The translations under genes and the position numbers were made by a program. Under the pieces are notes generated by a model that searched no databases, had not been told where the DNA came from, and saw nothing but the letters and a program-made list of their open reading frames with translations. This document shows positions 30,437-39,581 of a stretch of DNA of 64,000 nucleotides, in pieces (the first letter of the stretch is position 1; every line of letters begins with the position of its first letter). The DNA is taken from positions 62,001 to 126,000 of the forward strand of contig CAVYOD010000010.1 of NCBI GenBank assembly GCA_963770045.1, read 5' to 3'. This DNA comes from CAVYOD01 sp963770045. GTDB taxonomy: Bacteria > Acidobacteriota > Aminicenantia > Aminicenantales > CAVYOD01.

Positions 30437-31561
30437 ATGAGCAATTCCTCCAGGACCATCGCGGGTCTCGGCTTAGCGTCTTTTTTTTGGCTCTGGCCGA
30501 CGGGCGCTGCCAGACGCCAAGAATGACCGCAGACCCTCTTGCCCTTAGGCTTCCAGCTGGATAGAGTTGTCCTGGGGTACTACCCTCCTGGAAGAAAGCC
30601 GAGTTTGATCACACCAAAATCGATTATCGTTTTTTAACCTATATCGCGGAGGCCTTCACCAAACCTGATTCTGATGGACATCTCGTTGTTGACCCGGAGT
30701 TCGTTTATCCGGAGCTTGTCGCGACCGCTCACGCCAACGGCGTCAAGGTCCTTATGAGCATAGGCGGGTGGGGGAATTGCGAGGGGTTTCCGGGGATGGC
30801 AGCGACTGCGGAGACGCGAACCCGCTTCATCGGCGAGGTGGTGGAGTTCTGCCTGAACCATCACTACGACGGAGTCGACATCGACTGGGAATTTGTCTCC
30901 AGCCCTCAGGAACAGGCGAACTTCGTCTTCTTCATAAAAGAGCTTTCCGCGGCTCTCAAATCCCAGACGCCGCCGATGCTGCTTTCCATGGCCGCGCCCT
31001 CCAATGATTTCTATGGGAAATGGATCAACTACGAAGAGCTGATCGCCGACTTTGATTTCATCAGCTTTATGACTTATGACTTCCATGGCCCCTGGACGGA
31101 CCACTCCGGCCACAACTCGCCCCTCTATAGCTGTGATAATGACCTCGATGGTTCCGTTAACGACACTTATCTTTATGCCCGAAGCCGTCAGATCCCGAAC
31201 GAAAAATTGCTCCTCGGGGTCCCGTTCTATGGACACTCCTTTGATTGCCCCGGACTTTACATGCCCTTTAAGACGAGCGATGAGAGCAGCTACCGGGAAG
31301 TCATGACGCTGAGATCGTACGGCTGGCGGTATCATTTGGGACCGTTGTGCCCAGGTCCCCTACGTCCAGAACCCAGACATGAGCGAGATTGTCTCCTATG
31401 ACGACGTTCGATCGGTCCTGCGCAAATGCCAATATGTCAAAGAAAAGCAGGCGGCCGGGATCATCATCTGGGAGCTGAGCCAGGATTATTGGCGTGGGAA
31501 AGCCGAACTTCTCGAGGTCGTCGGCGCGGCCTTCCAAAGAAAGCGAAAGCCTATTCGTTAG
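30437..31561 (+). CDS. GH18 chitinase-like enzyme (two to three frameshifts)
   Basis: ATG 30437 opens a signal peptide (MSNSSRTIAGLGLASFFWLW). After breaks near 30520 and 30600 the barrel reads 'RVVLGYYPPW', 'ATAHANGVKVLMSIGGWG', and the GH18 signature 'YDGVDIDWEF' (DxxDxDxE, acid Glu codon 30889-30891). Then 'DFISFMTYDFHGPWTDHSG' and 'LLLGVPFYGHSF', and after a break near 31330 'VSYDDVRSVLRKCQYVKEKQ' and 'AAGIIIWELSQDY'. About 375 residues, a single-domain GH18. It acts on chitin or chito-oligosaccharides or on peptidoglycan/N-glycan chitobiose. It is 16 bp ahead of the GH42-like gene, so probably in one operon. Confidence 0.88.
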
Positions 31562-31577
31562 CGAAAGGAGCAGGCCC

Positions 31578-33896
31578 ATGTCGGCTATCTTAAGAAAAAG
31601 AAGCGCTCACATTCTTATGGGAATGATAGCTCACCTGGCGTTGCTCGCCGTGTGCGCCTTGGCCGCGGATAAAACGCACGGCTTTTTTCCGGTCTCTGTC
31701 TGGTATGCCGGCGGCAAGGCTCGGGCCCCGATGCTCGAGTCTGTGACTCCCGAGTCGCCGGCCGTCTGGAAAAAAGATCTCGAGCAAATCAAAGGCCTTG
31801 GCTTCAACACGGTCCGGAGCTGGGTGGAGTGGACGGCCTGCGAGAAAGAGGAGGGGAAATACGACTTCCGGGCCCTTCAGACGATCTGCGATCTGGCCGA
31901 GAAAGTCGGGCTCAAGGTCATCGTCCAGGTTTATGTTGATTCAGCTCCGGATTGGGTGGGGAAGAGGTTTCCCGATTCTAAATTTGTCTGCAGCAACAGT
32001 CTCAAAGTTGAGTCGCAGGCCGCCCCCGGATTCTGTTTCGATCACCCCGGCGTCCGGGAGCGGGTCTTGAGGTTTTTCGCCGAAGCGGCTAAGGCCGTCA
32101 AGACAAAGCCGGCGTTTTATGGCTGGGACCTCTGGAGCGAGCCTCACATCATCAACTGGGCGGAGATCTATTATCTGGGGAATCCTGAATACATCCAATT
32201 CTGTTACTGTCCCACGAGCATGGCCCGATTTCGCGATTGGCTGAGGCAGAAATACCAGACCCTCGAGAACCTGAACAAAGCCTGGTACCGGACGTTCGCA
32301 GCCTGGGATGAGGTCGAGCCGCCCCGCTACGGAACGATTCTGACCTACACCGATTACATTGACTGGAAAGAATACATCTCCGATAAATTGGCTCAAGATT
32401 TAAAAATGAAGGCCGATGCCGTCCGGGCGGTCGTGCCCGACGCCGTCATCACCAGCCATTCGGCGACCCCGGGGATTTTCAGCCGGCCGGACTGGAGCGG
32501 GACACCGGACGATCGCAAGATGGCCGACAGCGTTGATTTCTACGGCGCTTCCATCTATCCCAAACATGCCTGGACGATCAAACCCTGGTCGCCCTTCTTT
32601 CGCTCAGCCGGGCTCGATTTTGTCCGCTCAATGGGCCTGACGAACTCGGGCTTCTACATCGGAGAGTTGCAGGCCGGCTACGGCGTCTTCGGCATGAAGC
32701 TCAGCGTCCCGGTTGTGGGCGAAGACCTGCGGGACTGGATGTGGAGCGCCGTCGCCTATGGGGCCAGGGCGGTCAACATCTATGCCTATTACCCGATGTC
32801 CTCCGGATATGAGGCGGGCGGCTACGGCCTGGTGGAATTGGACGGCAAAGTTACGGAAAGGGCAAGCGCGGCGGGCAAGATCGCCCGGGTCGTCAGTGAA
32901 AACAAGGATCTTTTCCTCAAGAGCCTCCCGCCCAGGGCAGAGATCGCCATCGTCTATGATCCACTCGCCCACATGGTCGGAGGTCAGCAGACCTTTACCG
33001 GAGAGGGGCAGACGGTCGGTGTCAACAACCTGAGCGAATCGCTGCAGGGAATTCACAGGGCATTTTATGAAAGGAATATTCCTGTGGACTTTCTCCATGC
33101 CCGGGACCTCGAGCCGGATCGGTGGAGCCGGTACAAGCTCCTCATTGTCCCCTATCCCGTGATGATGTCACGGCCCCACCTCGAGAAGTTGGCCGCTTAC
33201 GTCCGGGAGGGAGGGACACTGGTGTCTGAAGCCCGCTGCGGTTGGATCGACGAACGGGGTTTTTCCGCGGCCGTGGTGCCGGGGGGAGGTCTCCACGATG
33301 TCTTCGGCTGCCGGGAAGCCGAGCTCATGCCCATCCCCAAGACCGGGACGATAAAGATCAAGTCTGCCCAGGATTTTCTTCCTCTTCTAAGACCCGGCGA
33401 CAAGCTGGATTCGCTCTTTTTTGAGGAGAGCTTTGAGCTCCAAGGCAAGGACGCCAGAGTCGTGGCCGAATTCGAAAACGGAAAACCGGCCGCGGTTCTG
33501 TCATCTTATGGAAAAGGGAAGGCCTTGATCGTGGGCTCCTTTCTCGGCTCGGCCTATCATCATTTCAAAAACCCCAACAACGGGAAATTTTTCGCCGGCC
33601 TGGCGGATTGGCTCAAAATTAGCAGGCCGATGGAAGTCACCTCCTCGGACCCGGAAGTCCTGGTCGAGGGTCGGGTCCTCGAAAGCGAGGGTTCAAGGAT
33701 CCTGTTCGGGTTCAACCGGGGCGAGAGAAGAGTCCTCGCTAAATTCGCCGTTCTCATAAGCGGGAAAAAATTCGAGGTCAGCGAATTAGAAACAAAAAAT
33801 AGCGTGTCCTATGCTCTCGAAAAAGGACGTGTTGCAATTGAAAAGACTTTGGAGCCGCGAGAGGTCTGGGTCGTGGCCATCAAATCCACGGACTGA
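31578..33896 (+). CDS. GH42-like beta-galactosidase, exported
   Basis: 772 residues from ATG 31578 (GAAAGGAG upstream). The N-terminal signal/anchor is 'AHILMGMIAHLALLAVCALA'. The clan-A barrel has the acid/base Glu in 'WDLWSEPHIINW' and the nucleophile Glu in 'FYIGELQAGYG'. The Rossmann-like trimerisation domain typical of GH42 follows ('RYKLLIVPYPVMMSRPHLEK', 'YVREGGTLVSEARCGW', 'GKGKALIVGSFLGSAYH'), then a short C-terminal beta domain. In context with GH18, GH20 and an amino-sugar kinase it may trim galactose from host- or cell-wall-derived glycans. The frame is unbroken despite the length. The next gene begins 10 bp downstream. Confidence 0.85.
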   Translation: MSAILRKRSAHILMGMIAHLALLAVCALAADKTHGFFPVSVWYAGGKARAPMLESVTPESPAVWKKDLEQIKGLGFNTVRSWVEWTACEKEEGKYDFRALQTICDLAEKVGLKVIVQVYVDSAPDWVGKRFPDSKFVCSNSLKVESQAAPGFCFDHPGVRERVLRFFAEAAKAVKTKPAFYGWDLWSEPHIINWAEIYYLGNPEYIQFCYCPTSMARFRDWLRQKYQTLENLNKAWYRTFAAWDEVEPPRYGTILTYTDYIDWKEYISDKLAQDLKMKADAVRAVVPDAVITSHSATPGIFSRPDWSGTPDDRKMADSVDFYGASIYPKHAWTIKPWSPFFRSAGLDFVRSMGLTNSGFYIGELQAGYGVFGMKLSVPVVGEDLRDWMWSAVAYGARAVNIYAYYPMSSGYEAGGYGLVELDGKVTERASAAGKIARVVSENKDLFLKSLPPRAEIAIVYDPLAHMVGGQQTFTGEGQTVGVNNLSESLQGIHRAFYERNIPVDFLHARDLEPDRWSRYKLLIVPYPVMMSRPHLEKLAAYVREGGTLVSEARCGWIDERGFSAAVVPGGGLHDVFGCREAELMPIPKTGTIKIKSAQDFLPLLRPGDKLDSLFFEESFELQGKDARVVAEFENGKPAAVLSSYGKGKALIVGSFLGSAYHHFKNPNNGKFFAGLADWLKISRPMEVTSSDPEVLVEGRVLESEGSRILFGFNRGERRVLAKFAVLISGKKFEVSELETKNSVSYALEKGRVAIEKTLEPREVWVVAIKSTD

Positions 33897-33905
33897 GAGG
33901 GGGAT

Positions 33906-34911
33906 GTGTCCAAACAACGCGGAGAGAAGCAATTTTGCGGAGCCATCGACATCGGAGGGACCAAGATCTCGGCTGCCCTTTTTACCTCGGACGGAACGAT
34001 GTCGGGCAAGCGCAAGGTGCCTGTCGATAAAGAGGGAGGGGAGAAGGTCGCCGGTCAAGCGGTCGAGCTCATCCAGGACCTCGTGTCTCGTTCCTCCGAG
34101 GAGGGCGGACGGCTCTCGGCCTTGGGCATTTGCGTACCCGGGGTGGTTTATCATGATTCCGGAGTCGTTTGGGCTCCCAACATTGCCGGATGGAGACATT
34201 ATCATCTCCGCTCCAAAATCCAGGAAAAAACAAAATTGCCCTTGCTCCTCGAGAGCGATCGCAGCGCTTATGTCATTGGAGAACAGTGGCGCGGGATCGC
34301 CGAGGGTTTGAAGAATATCATTTTTCTGGCTGTCGGGACCGGAATCGGAGCCGGTTTGATGATCGATGGGCGCATCTGCCGCGGAAGCGAGGATATCGCC
34401 GGCGCCGTGGGCTGGTTCGCTCTCAACCCGGACTATAAGCCGGAATACGCGGAGATGGGCTGTTTTGAGGCCGAGGCCTCCGGAAATTCCGTTGCCAGGA
34501 GAGCCATGGCGATGCTCAAATCGGGAGAGCCTTCTTTGATGCGCGAGATGGTCGGCGGCAAAAACTCGAACGTCTACCGCTCAAACCGTTATCGAAGCCG
34601 CCCGCCGGAAAGACCTCCTGGCCCGGAGGACGATCGAGCTGACCGTCCAGTATCTGGCAATGGGGATCGCCAATCTCGTCAGCCTGCTCAATCCCGAGAT
34701 GATCGTCCTGGGCGGAGGACTCTTTCAGGCGGGGGAGATCCTTCTGGAGCCGGTGAGGGCCGGGTTCAGAAAATGGGCCCAACCTCTGGCCGCCGAAACC
34801 GTCCGGATCGAACTCTCGCGCCTCGGTGAGGATGCGGGTCTTTACGGCGCCGCCAAATTAGCGTGGCAAAATCAGACAGATCGGGGACGTTCCCCAAGGG
34901 GACACCCTTGA
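33906..34911 (+). CDS. ROK-family sugar kinase, degenerate zinc motif (one frameshift)
   Basis: GTG start at 33906 after GAGAGGGGG. The ATP-binding N-terminus is 'GAIDIGGTKISAALF'. The phosphate segment is 'FLAVGTGIGAGLMI' and the C-terminal ATP segment is 'NPEMIVLGGGLFQAG'. Frame changes near 34583; joined reading gives '...NSNVYAQTVIEAARRKDLL...'. In the usual ROK zinc motif (His, then CxCGxxGCxE) the His is Trp ('GAVGWFALNP') and two of three Cys are missing; only 'EMGCFEAEASG' remains. The likely role is phosphorylation of GlcNAc or another amino sugar feeding NagB. The last dozen residues (QTDRGRSPRGHP) and the stop are encoded by a palindromic repeat. Confidence 0.85.
34883..34910 (-). 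repeat. Palindromic repeat, left arm (inside the 3' end of the ROK gene)
   Basis: Forms a 27-bp perfect inverted repeat with 34958-34985, separated by about 48 bp, so the pair could fold into a long hairpin or cruciform. The ROK stop codon (34909-34911) overlaps its end. Confidence 0.75.
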
Positions 34912-34956
34912 AAGCCCTTCATCTAATTATTAAGCCACAAACCAATAATCGATAGG

Positions 34957-34990
34957 CAAAGGGTGTCCCCTTGGGGAACGTCCCCCAGTT
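34957..34990 (+). repeat. Palindromic repeat, right arm
   Basis: Complements the left arm over 27 bp. Its minus-strand reading starts AACTGGGGGACGTTCCCC as in the copies at 21597 and 25432. It lies 24 bp before the SIS gene start. Confidence 0.75.
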
Positions 34991-35013
34991 CCCAGTTTGA
35001 AGGAGGTTAAAGG

Positions 35014-35775
35014 ATGTCGGCCACGAAATACCTGAACAGGATCCAGGAGATCCTGGAAACAATCAAAACCAAAGAAATCAAAAAAATCCGAAAGGCCGCA
35101 GCCATCATGTCAGAATCCATTTCCCACGGCGGTCGGGTTTACCTTTTCGGAAGCGGCCACTCGGTTATTCCGGTGCTCGATATTTTCCCGCGGTATGGAA
35201 GTTTTGTCGGGTTTTTCCCGCTCTATGACCCCAGGCTGATGTGGTTCAATGTCATCGGTCCGGGTGGGGCGAGGGAACTTCTCTGGCTGGAGCGACAGGA
35301 AGGTTACGCGAAGGTCTTCCTGCAAAGCTATCCCCTGGAACCGCGGGACTGTCTGCTCGTCTTTTCGCATGGGGGCCTAAACGCCGCACCGCTCGAGATG
35401 GCCCTCGAGGCCAGGAACAAAGGACTCAAGGTCATCACCGTTTCCTCCCACCAAAATATCAAAATTGCGAACCGGTCCCACTCTTCGGGAAAAGTCCTTT
35501 CGGACGCTGCGGACGTGGCAATAGACAACTGCGTCCCGCCCGAGGATTCATTGGTCGATGTCGGCCAGATCGAGAAAGTCGCCGCCGGGTCGACCGTTGC
35601 CGCCGTGGCCATCGCCATGTCGCTCGTGGCCGAGACGGCCGCGCTCCTGGCCAAAAAGGGGAAAGTGCCTCCGACATTTGTTTCGCCCAATGTCCAGGGC
35701 GTTCCCAAAGACCACATGGCCAAGGTCTATCAGGCGTTTACGGAATTTTATTACAGCCGACCGCTAAAGAAGTGA
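35014..35775 (+). CDS. SIS-domain phosphosugar-binding protein (UPF0309-like)
   Basis: 253 residues; ATG 35014 with AAGGAGG upstream. A single SIS fold: 'GRVYLFGSGHSVIPVLDIF' (phosphosugar loop), 'LLVFSHGGLNAAPLEMALEA' and 'KVITVSSHQNIKIANRSH'; C-terminal helices 'PPTFVSPNVQGVPKDHMAKV'. It is related to GmhA/MurQ-type sugar phosphate isomerases or lyases. In this operon it may handle an N-acetylhexosamine phosphate or MurNAc-6-P-like compound; no catalytic assignment is certain. The frame is intact. Confidence 0.85.
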   Translation: MSATKYLNRIQEILETIKTKEIKKIRKAAAIMSESISHGGRVYLFGSGHSVIPVLDIFPRYGSFVGFFPLYDPRLMWFNVIGPGGARELLWLERQEGYAKVFLQSYPLEPRDCLLVFSHGGLNAAPLEMALEARNKGLKVITVSSHQNIKIANRSHSSGKVLSDAADVAIDNCVPPEDSLVDVGQIEKVAAGSTVAAVAIAMSLVAETAALLAKKGKVPPTFVSPNVQGVPKDHMAKVYQAFTEFYYSRPLKK

Positions 35776-35882
35776 GCAGTGAGAAGTGAGCTGTGAGCAG
35801 TAAATAATAAGATGAATCCAATTTGTATTTGCCTTTGTTATTTTTGTCCCCACAGCTCAGTGCTCACAGCTCACTGCTCACC
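35772..35882. repeat. GTGAGCAG-type inverted repeat
   Basis: Left arm 35772-35801 (GTGAGCAGTGAG, GTGAGCTGTGAGCAG) and right arm 35850-35882, its reverse complement with small differences, flank about 48 bp of AT-rich DNA. The stop codon of the SIS gene (35773-35775) is inside the left arm. A shorter related run follows the stop at 46262-46277. Confidence 0.65.
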
Positions 35883-35926
35883 TGGATTATTACGCAAACA
35901 CAACGCTACGGCCAGGAGAATGATCG

Positions 35927-37117
35927 TTGGCTGAAATTGATAAACCCAGAGACACGAGAGTTGTTCAACTTATGTCTTCCGCCTGCGCGGGGATGTTCGT
36001 GTTCGGCATTGTCATGGCGACTCTAGGGGCCATCCTGCCATCCCTTTTTTCCAGGATCCAGTTCAGCAAAGGGGAGGCGGGGAATCTCTTCTTTTGCATG
36101 AATCTGGCGATGCTGGTCATGTCTTTGTTATTCGGCCCGATCGTTGACCGTTTTGGCTTCAAAATATTTTTGATGATTTGCTCTGCCCTCGTGGCCGCCT
36201 CTTTTTTTGTCCTGACTTCTGCTTCGACCTATGCCCTGGTGCTTCTGGCGGCCGTTATCCTGGGCTTCGGAGGCGGCGGGCTCAACGGAGGCACCAACGC
36301 CCTGACCTCGGATATCCATCCTGACAAACGCAGCTCGGCCTTGAACCTCCTGGGCATCTTTTTTGGCTTCGGCGCCCTGTCCATCCCTTTCCTGATCGGG
36401 ACCCTGCTCAGGGCCGTAGGGCTCCGGAATATCCTTTTGTTCGCGACCTTCCTGGGCCTTGTTCCGTTTATCCTCTTTTCTCTCTTTTCTTTTCCAAGGC
36501 CAAAGCAGTCTCAAGGATTCCCCCTCTTCCGGGCCGACCAGGTCATCAAGAGCCCTCTTCTCTGGCTTTGCGGGTTTCTCCTTTTTTTTGAATCCGGGAA
36601 TGAGTTCACGATCGGAGGCTGGATTTCGACCTATCTCCAAGAGTCTTTCAAAATGTCCTCGGGCGCAGCCTCGCTCGTCCTGGCGGGCTATTGGGGGGCA
36701 ATCGTGGCCGGCCGGCTGATTTCGAGCAAGATCGTGCGGCTGTTTAAGAATGAGAAGCTGGTCTTGGCCAGCGCCATTCTGGCCTTTTTTGCGGCGGCGC
36801 TGCTCGCGTCCTCGCCTTCAGGGTTTTTGGCCTCTGCAGGAGCCATCGGCATCGGCCTCGGGTTCGCGGCCATTTTCCCGACGACGCTTGCCGCGGTCGG
36901 AGAGAGTTTCCCTGCGTTTTCCGGGACGGCCTTCAGCATCGTCCTGACGATCGCCCTCTGCGGCGGGATGACCTCGCCCTGGCTGGCCGGAAAAGTCGCC
37001 CAGGGCTCGAGCCTCCGCCAGGGGCTTTTCATTCCGGTCGTCAATTGCGGTATGATAATCATCCTGCAGTTGGTGATCATGAGAGTGTCGAAGATTCGCC
37101 AACGGGCAGAGTGTTGA
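35927..37117 (+). CDS. MFS sugar transporter
   Basis: About 396 residues with 12 hydrophobic segments and the motif-A-like loop 'LLFGPIVDRFGFKIFL' after TM2. The start is TTG 35927 with AGGAGA 7 nt upstream; the ATG at 35920 is in another frame and terminates after four codons. It resembles FucP/NagP-like or YfmO-type permeases ('GFGGGGLNGGTNAL', 'GNEFTIGGWISTYLQ'). As last gene of the amino-sugar cluster it probably imports a monosaccharide released by GH20/GH18. The frame is intact. Confidence 0.85.
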   Translation: MAEIDKPRDTRVVQLMSSACAGMFVFGIVMATLGAILPSLFSRIQFSKGEAGNLFFCMNLAMLVMSLLFGPIVDRFGFKIFLMICSALVAASFFVLTSASTYALVLLAAVILGFGGGGLNGGTNALTSDIHPDKRSSALNLLGIFFGFGALSIPFLIGTLLRAVGLRNILLFATFLGLVPFILFSLFSFPRPKQSQGFPLFRADQVIKSPLLWLCGFLLFFESGNEFTIGGWISTYLQESFKMSSGAASLVLAGYWGAIVAGRLISSKIVRLFKNEKLVLASAILAFFAAALLASSPSGFLASAGAIGIGLGFAAIFPTTLAAVGESFPAFSGTAFSIVLTIALCGGMTSPWLAGKVAQGSSLRQGLFIPVVNCGMIIILQLVIMRVSKIRQRAEC

Positions 37118-37216
37118 GTCCAAGAGAGCAGCGATGCAGAGGTCTGGCATCTTTTAGGCGGTTTATAAAGCATTCTTGAAAAATAGGCCATAACGCGATA
37201 TCTTCTATCTTTTGAG

Positions 37217-39578
37217 ATGAAAACAAAAACGGAGACCCGAAAATGGTTACTTCTCGCTGCGGGGCTGTTGATCGTTGCCGTTTGTCTTTGGATTTTTCTG
37301 CGTCCTGAAAAAGATCCTGCAGAAAAGATAGAGAGACTCTGGGCGAAGAGCGGAGTCAGAAAGCCCAACGTCATCCTGATCACGATGGACACGACGCGGG
37401 CCGACCATCTGGGCTGCTATGGGTATCCGAATATCAAGACCCCAAACCTGGACGCCCTGGCTCGCGGGGGAGTCCTGTTTGAACAATGCGCCTCAGCCTC
37501 GCCCCTGACCCTCCCGTCGCACTGCTCGATCATGACCGGCATGTACCCCACGTATCACGGTGTCCGGGTCAACGGGAACACCGCTTTGAGCGAAGAACAA
37601 ACAACGATCGCCGAAGTGCTTTCGGCGCGGGGCTACCAGTGCGGGGCTTTCATCGGCGCGTTTGTCCTTGACGGCCGGTGGGGGCTTAAGCAAGGTTTCC
37701 AGCATTATGATGATCAATTTGACCTGAGAAAATACAAGCACCTTGACCTCGGGGCCATTCAAAGACCGGGCAACCAAGTGATGGACGCAGCGCTCGCCTG
37801 GCTCGAAGGCGAGAAACAAAATTCCTTCTTTGCCTGGATCCATCTCTATGACCCGCATGCCCCTTATGAGCCGCCGGAGCCTTATCGATCCGAATACAGC
37901 CAGAGGGGCCTCGTCGGTCTGTACGACGGTGAGATCGCCTTCATGGATGAACAGATCGGAAGGTGCGTATCCTGGCTGGAGAAAAACGGCCTGGATAAAA
38001 ACACCGTCCTCATCCTTGTCGGCGACCACGGAGAAGGGTTGGGGAGCCACGGCGAGGAGACGCACGGCTATTATATTTATGAATACGTGGTCCATGTCCC
38101 GCTTATCGTCGTCACGCCGTTTGAAAAGCTCCGCGGCCAGCGCGTCTCCTCCCAGGCCAGAACCGTAGATGTTTTTCCGACCGTTCTTGACCTGGCCAAG
38201 GTCAAAGCCCCGGTCAAACCGCAGGGCCAATCTCTTCTCCCGATGATGTTCCGGCCCGAGAAAAAGGTGGAAGGCTACGCCTACGGGGAATCTATGGCCC
38301 CCAATATTCAGTTCGGGTGGAGCCCTCTCCGCACCTTGCGGACACCGCATTATAAATATATCGATGCGCCCAGGGCTGAGCTGTATGATCTCACTCAAGA
38401 CGCTGACGAGCATATGAATCTGTTTCAACAATATCCTGATCTGGCCCGGAAAATGAAAGACGAGCTGGATCGGCTCATGGCCGAAACGAGCCGGGGTGCT
38501 CCTGCGCCTCAGGCCGCGAACCTGGACAAGGAAACAGTGGAGAGGCTGGCCGCTCTCGGCTATATCGGGGCGCCCGTTTCCACGAAAAAATCTTCCGGCA
38601 GCGGCTCGAGGGCGCTGGCCGACCCCAAGGATAAGCTCCAGGTCTTTGCCTCTGTCCAGCAGGCCGGGGAATTGATCACGAGAGACCAGTATGCCCGGGC
38701 TGCAGAAAACTTGGAGGCTGCCCTTCGGGAAGACCCGGCTATCCCGCAGGCTCTGCTGCAACTGGCAACCTGCTATACGGAGCTGGGGAGGAATGAGGAA
38801 GCGAAAGTCAAACTTGATTCGGTTTTGAAAGATGATCCAGAGAATGTTCAGGCGCTCATCAGTTTGGCGAACATCCTCCTTAGGGAAGGAAAGAAAGAAG
38901 ATGTCATTGCCCTCTGCAAACGGACCCTGTCTGTGGATGAGAAAAACGTCCAGGCCTACATGCTTATCGGAGAGGTTTATATAGACGAAGAAAACCACGC
39001 CCAGGCCCTCCCTTATTTCGAAAAGGCCGTGGAGATCCAACCGAAGTTAACCCGGAACCGCCTCAATCTGGCGGCCAGTTTGGTGGGGGTGAAACAATAT
39101 GACCGGGCCGAAACAATGTTGAAAGGAATCATCCATGAATACCCGAATTCCCCCCGGGCCAAATTCAATTTGGGGTTGCTTTATGAAGATCAGGGAAGGC
39201 TGGAAGAGGCCAGGACAGCCTATGCCGAAGAAGTCTCTGCCTTCCCTCGGGAATTCCAAGCCCGGTTCAATTTAGGCAAGGTCCTTTTTAAACTCGGCGA
39301 CCGCGGCCGGTTCTCTAGAGCAAATGCGGGAGGTCGTCAAGCTCAATCCCAAGCTGGCTGAAGGGCACCTCCTGCTCGCCAGAGGCCTGCTCTATGAGCC
39401 GGTTCCGCTCGATGAAGTCAGGGCGCTGGTGGAAAAAGGGCTTGCCCTCGCCGAAACGTCCGAGCTCAAAGCCTTCGGCTATTTTCTTTTGGCTGATGTC
39501 TATAACCGCGAACATCAACCGGAAAAGATGAACGAAGCTTTGCGCCGGGCCAACTCATACAAACCGAAGAAGGAGTGA
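37217..39578 (+). CDS. Membrane-anchored sulfatase-fold protein fused to TPRs, without formylglycine motif (one frameshift)
   Basis: The N-terminal TM anchor is 'WLLLAAGLLIVAVCLWIFL' (residues about 10-28), then an alkaline-phosphatase-superfamily sulfatase domain (about 47-430) and TPR repeats (about 470-770). Metal-binding blocks: 'ILITMDTTRADHLGCYGY', 'HLYDPHAPYEPP', 'ILVGDHGEGLGSHGE'. The site that should read CxPSRxSxxTG reads 'TLPSHCSIMTG' with Thr98 in place of Cys/Ser and His for Arg, so formylglycine cannot form. A C-terminal frame break near 39308 is followed by 'MREVVKLNPKLAEGHLLLA' to 39578. The next TPR gene starts 4 bp later. Possibly a phospho- or phosphoglycerol-transferase or hydrolase using Thr. 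A paralogue lies at 54987. Confidence 0.87.
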
Positions 39579-39581
39579 ATT

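Noticed and set aside
35772..35882. Repeated GTGAGCAG units considered as a CRISPR fragment
   Set aside because: The arms are inverted, not direct repeats with regular spacers, and no cas gene is near.
37143..37160. Possible second sigma-54 promoter before the sulfatase-TPR gene (TGGCAT...AGGCG)
   Set aside because: GG-N10-GC spacing is right, but the -12 element lacks TTGC and the -24 element deviates, so chance is likely.
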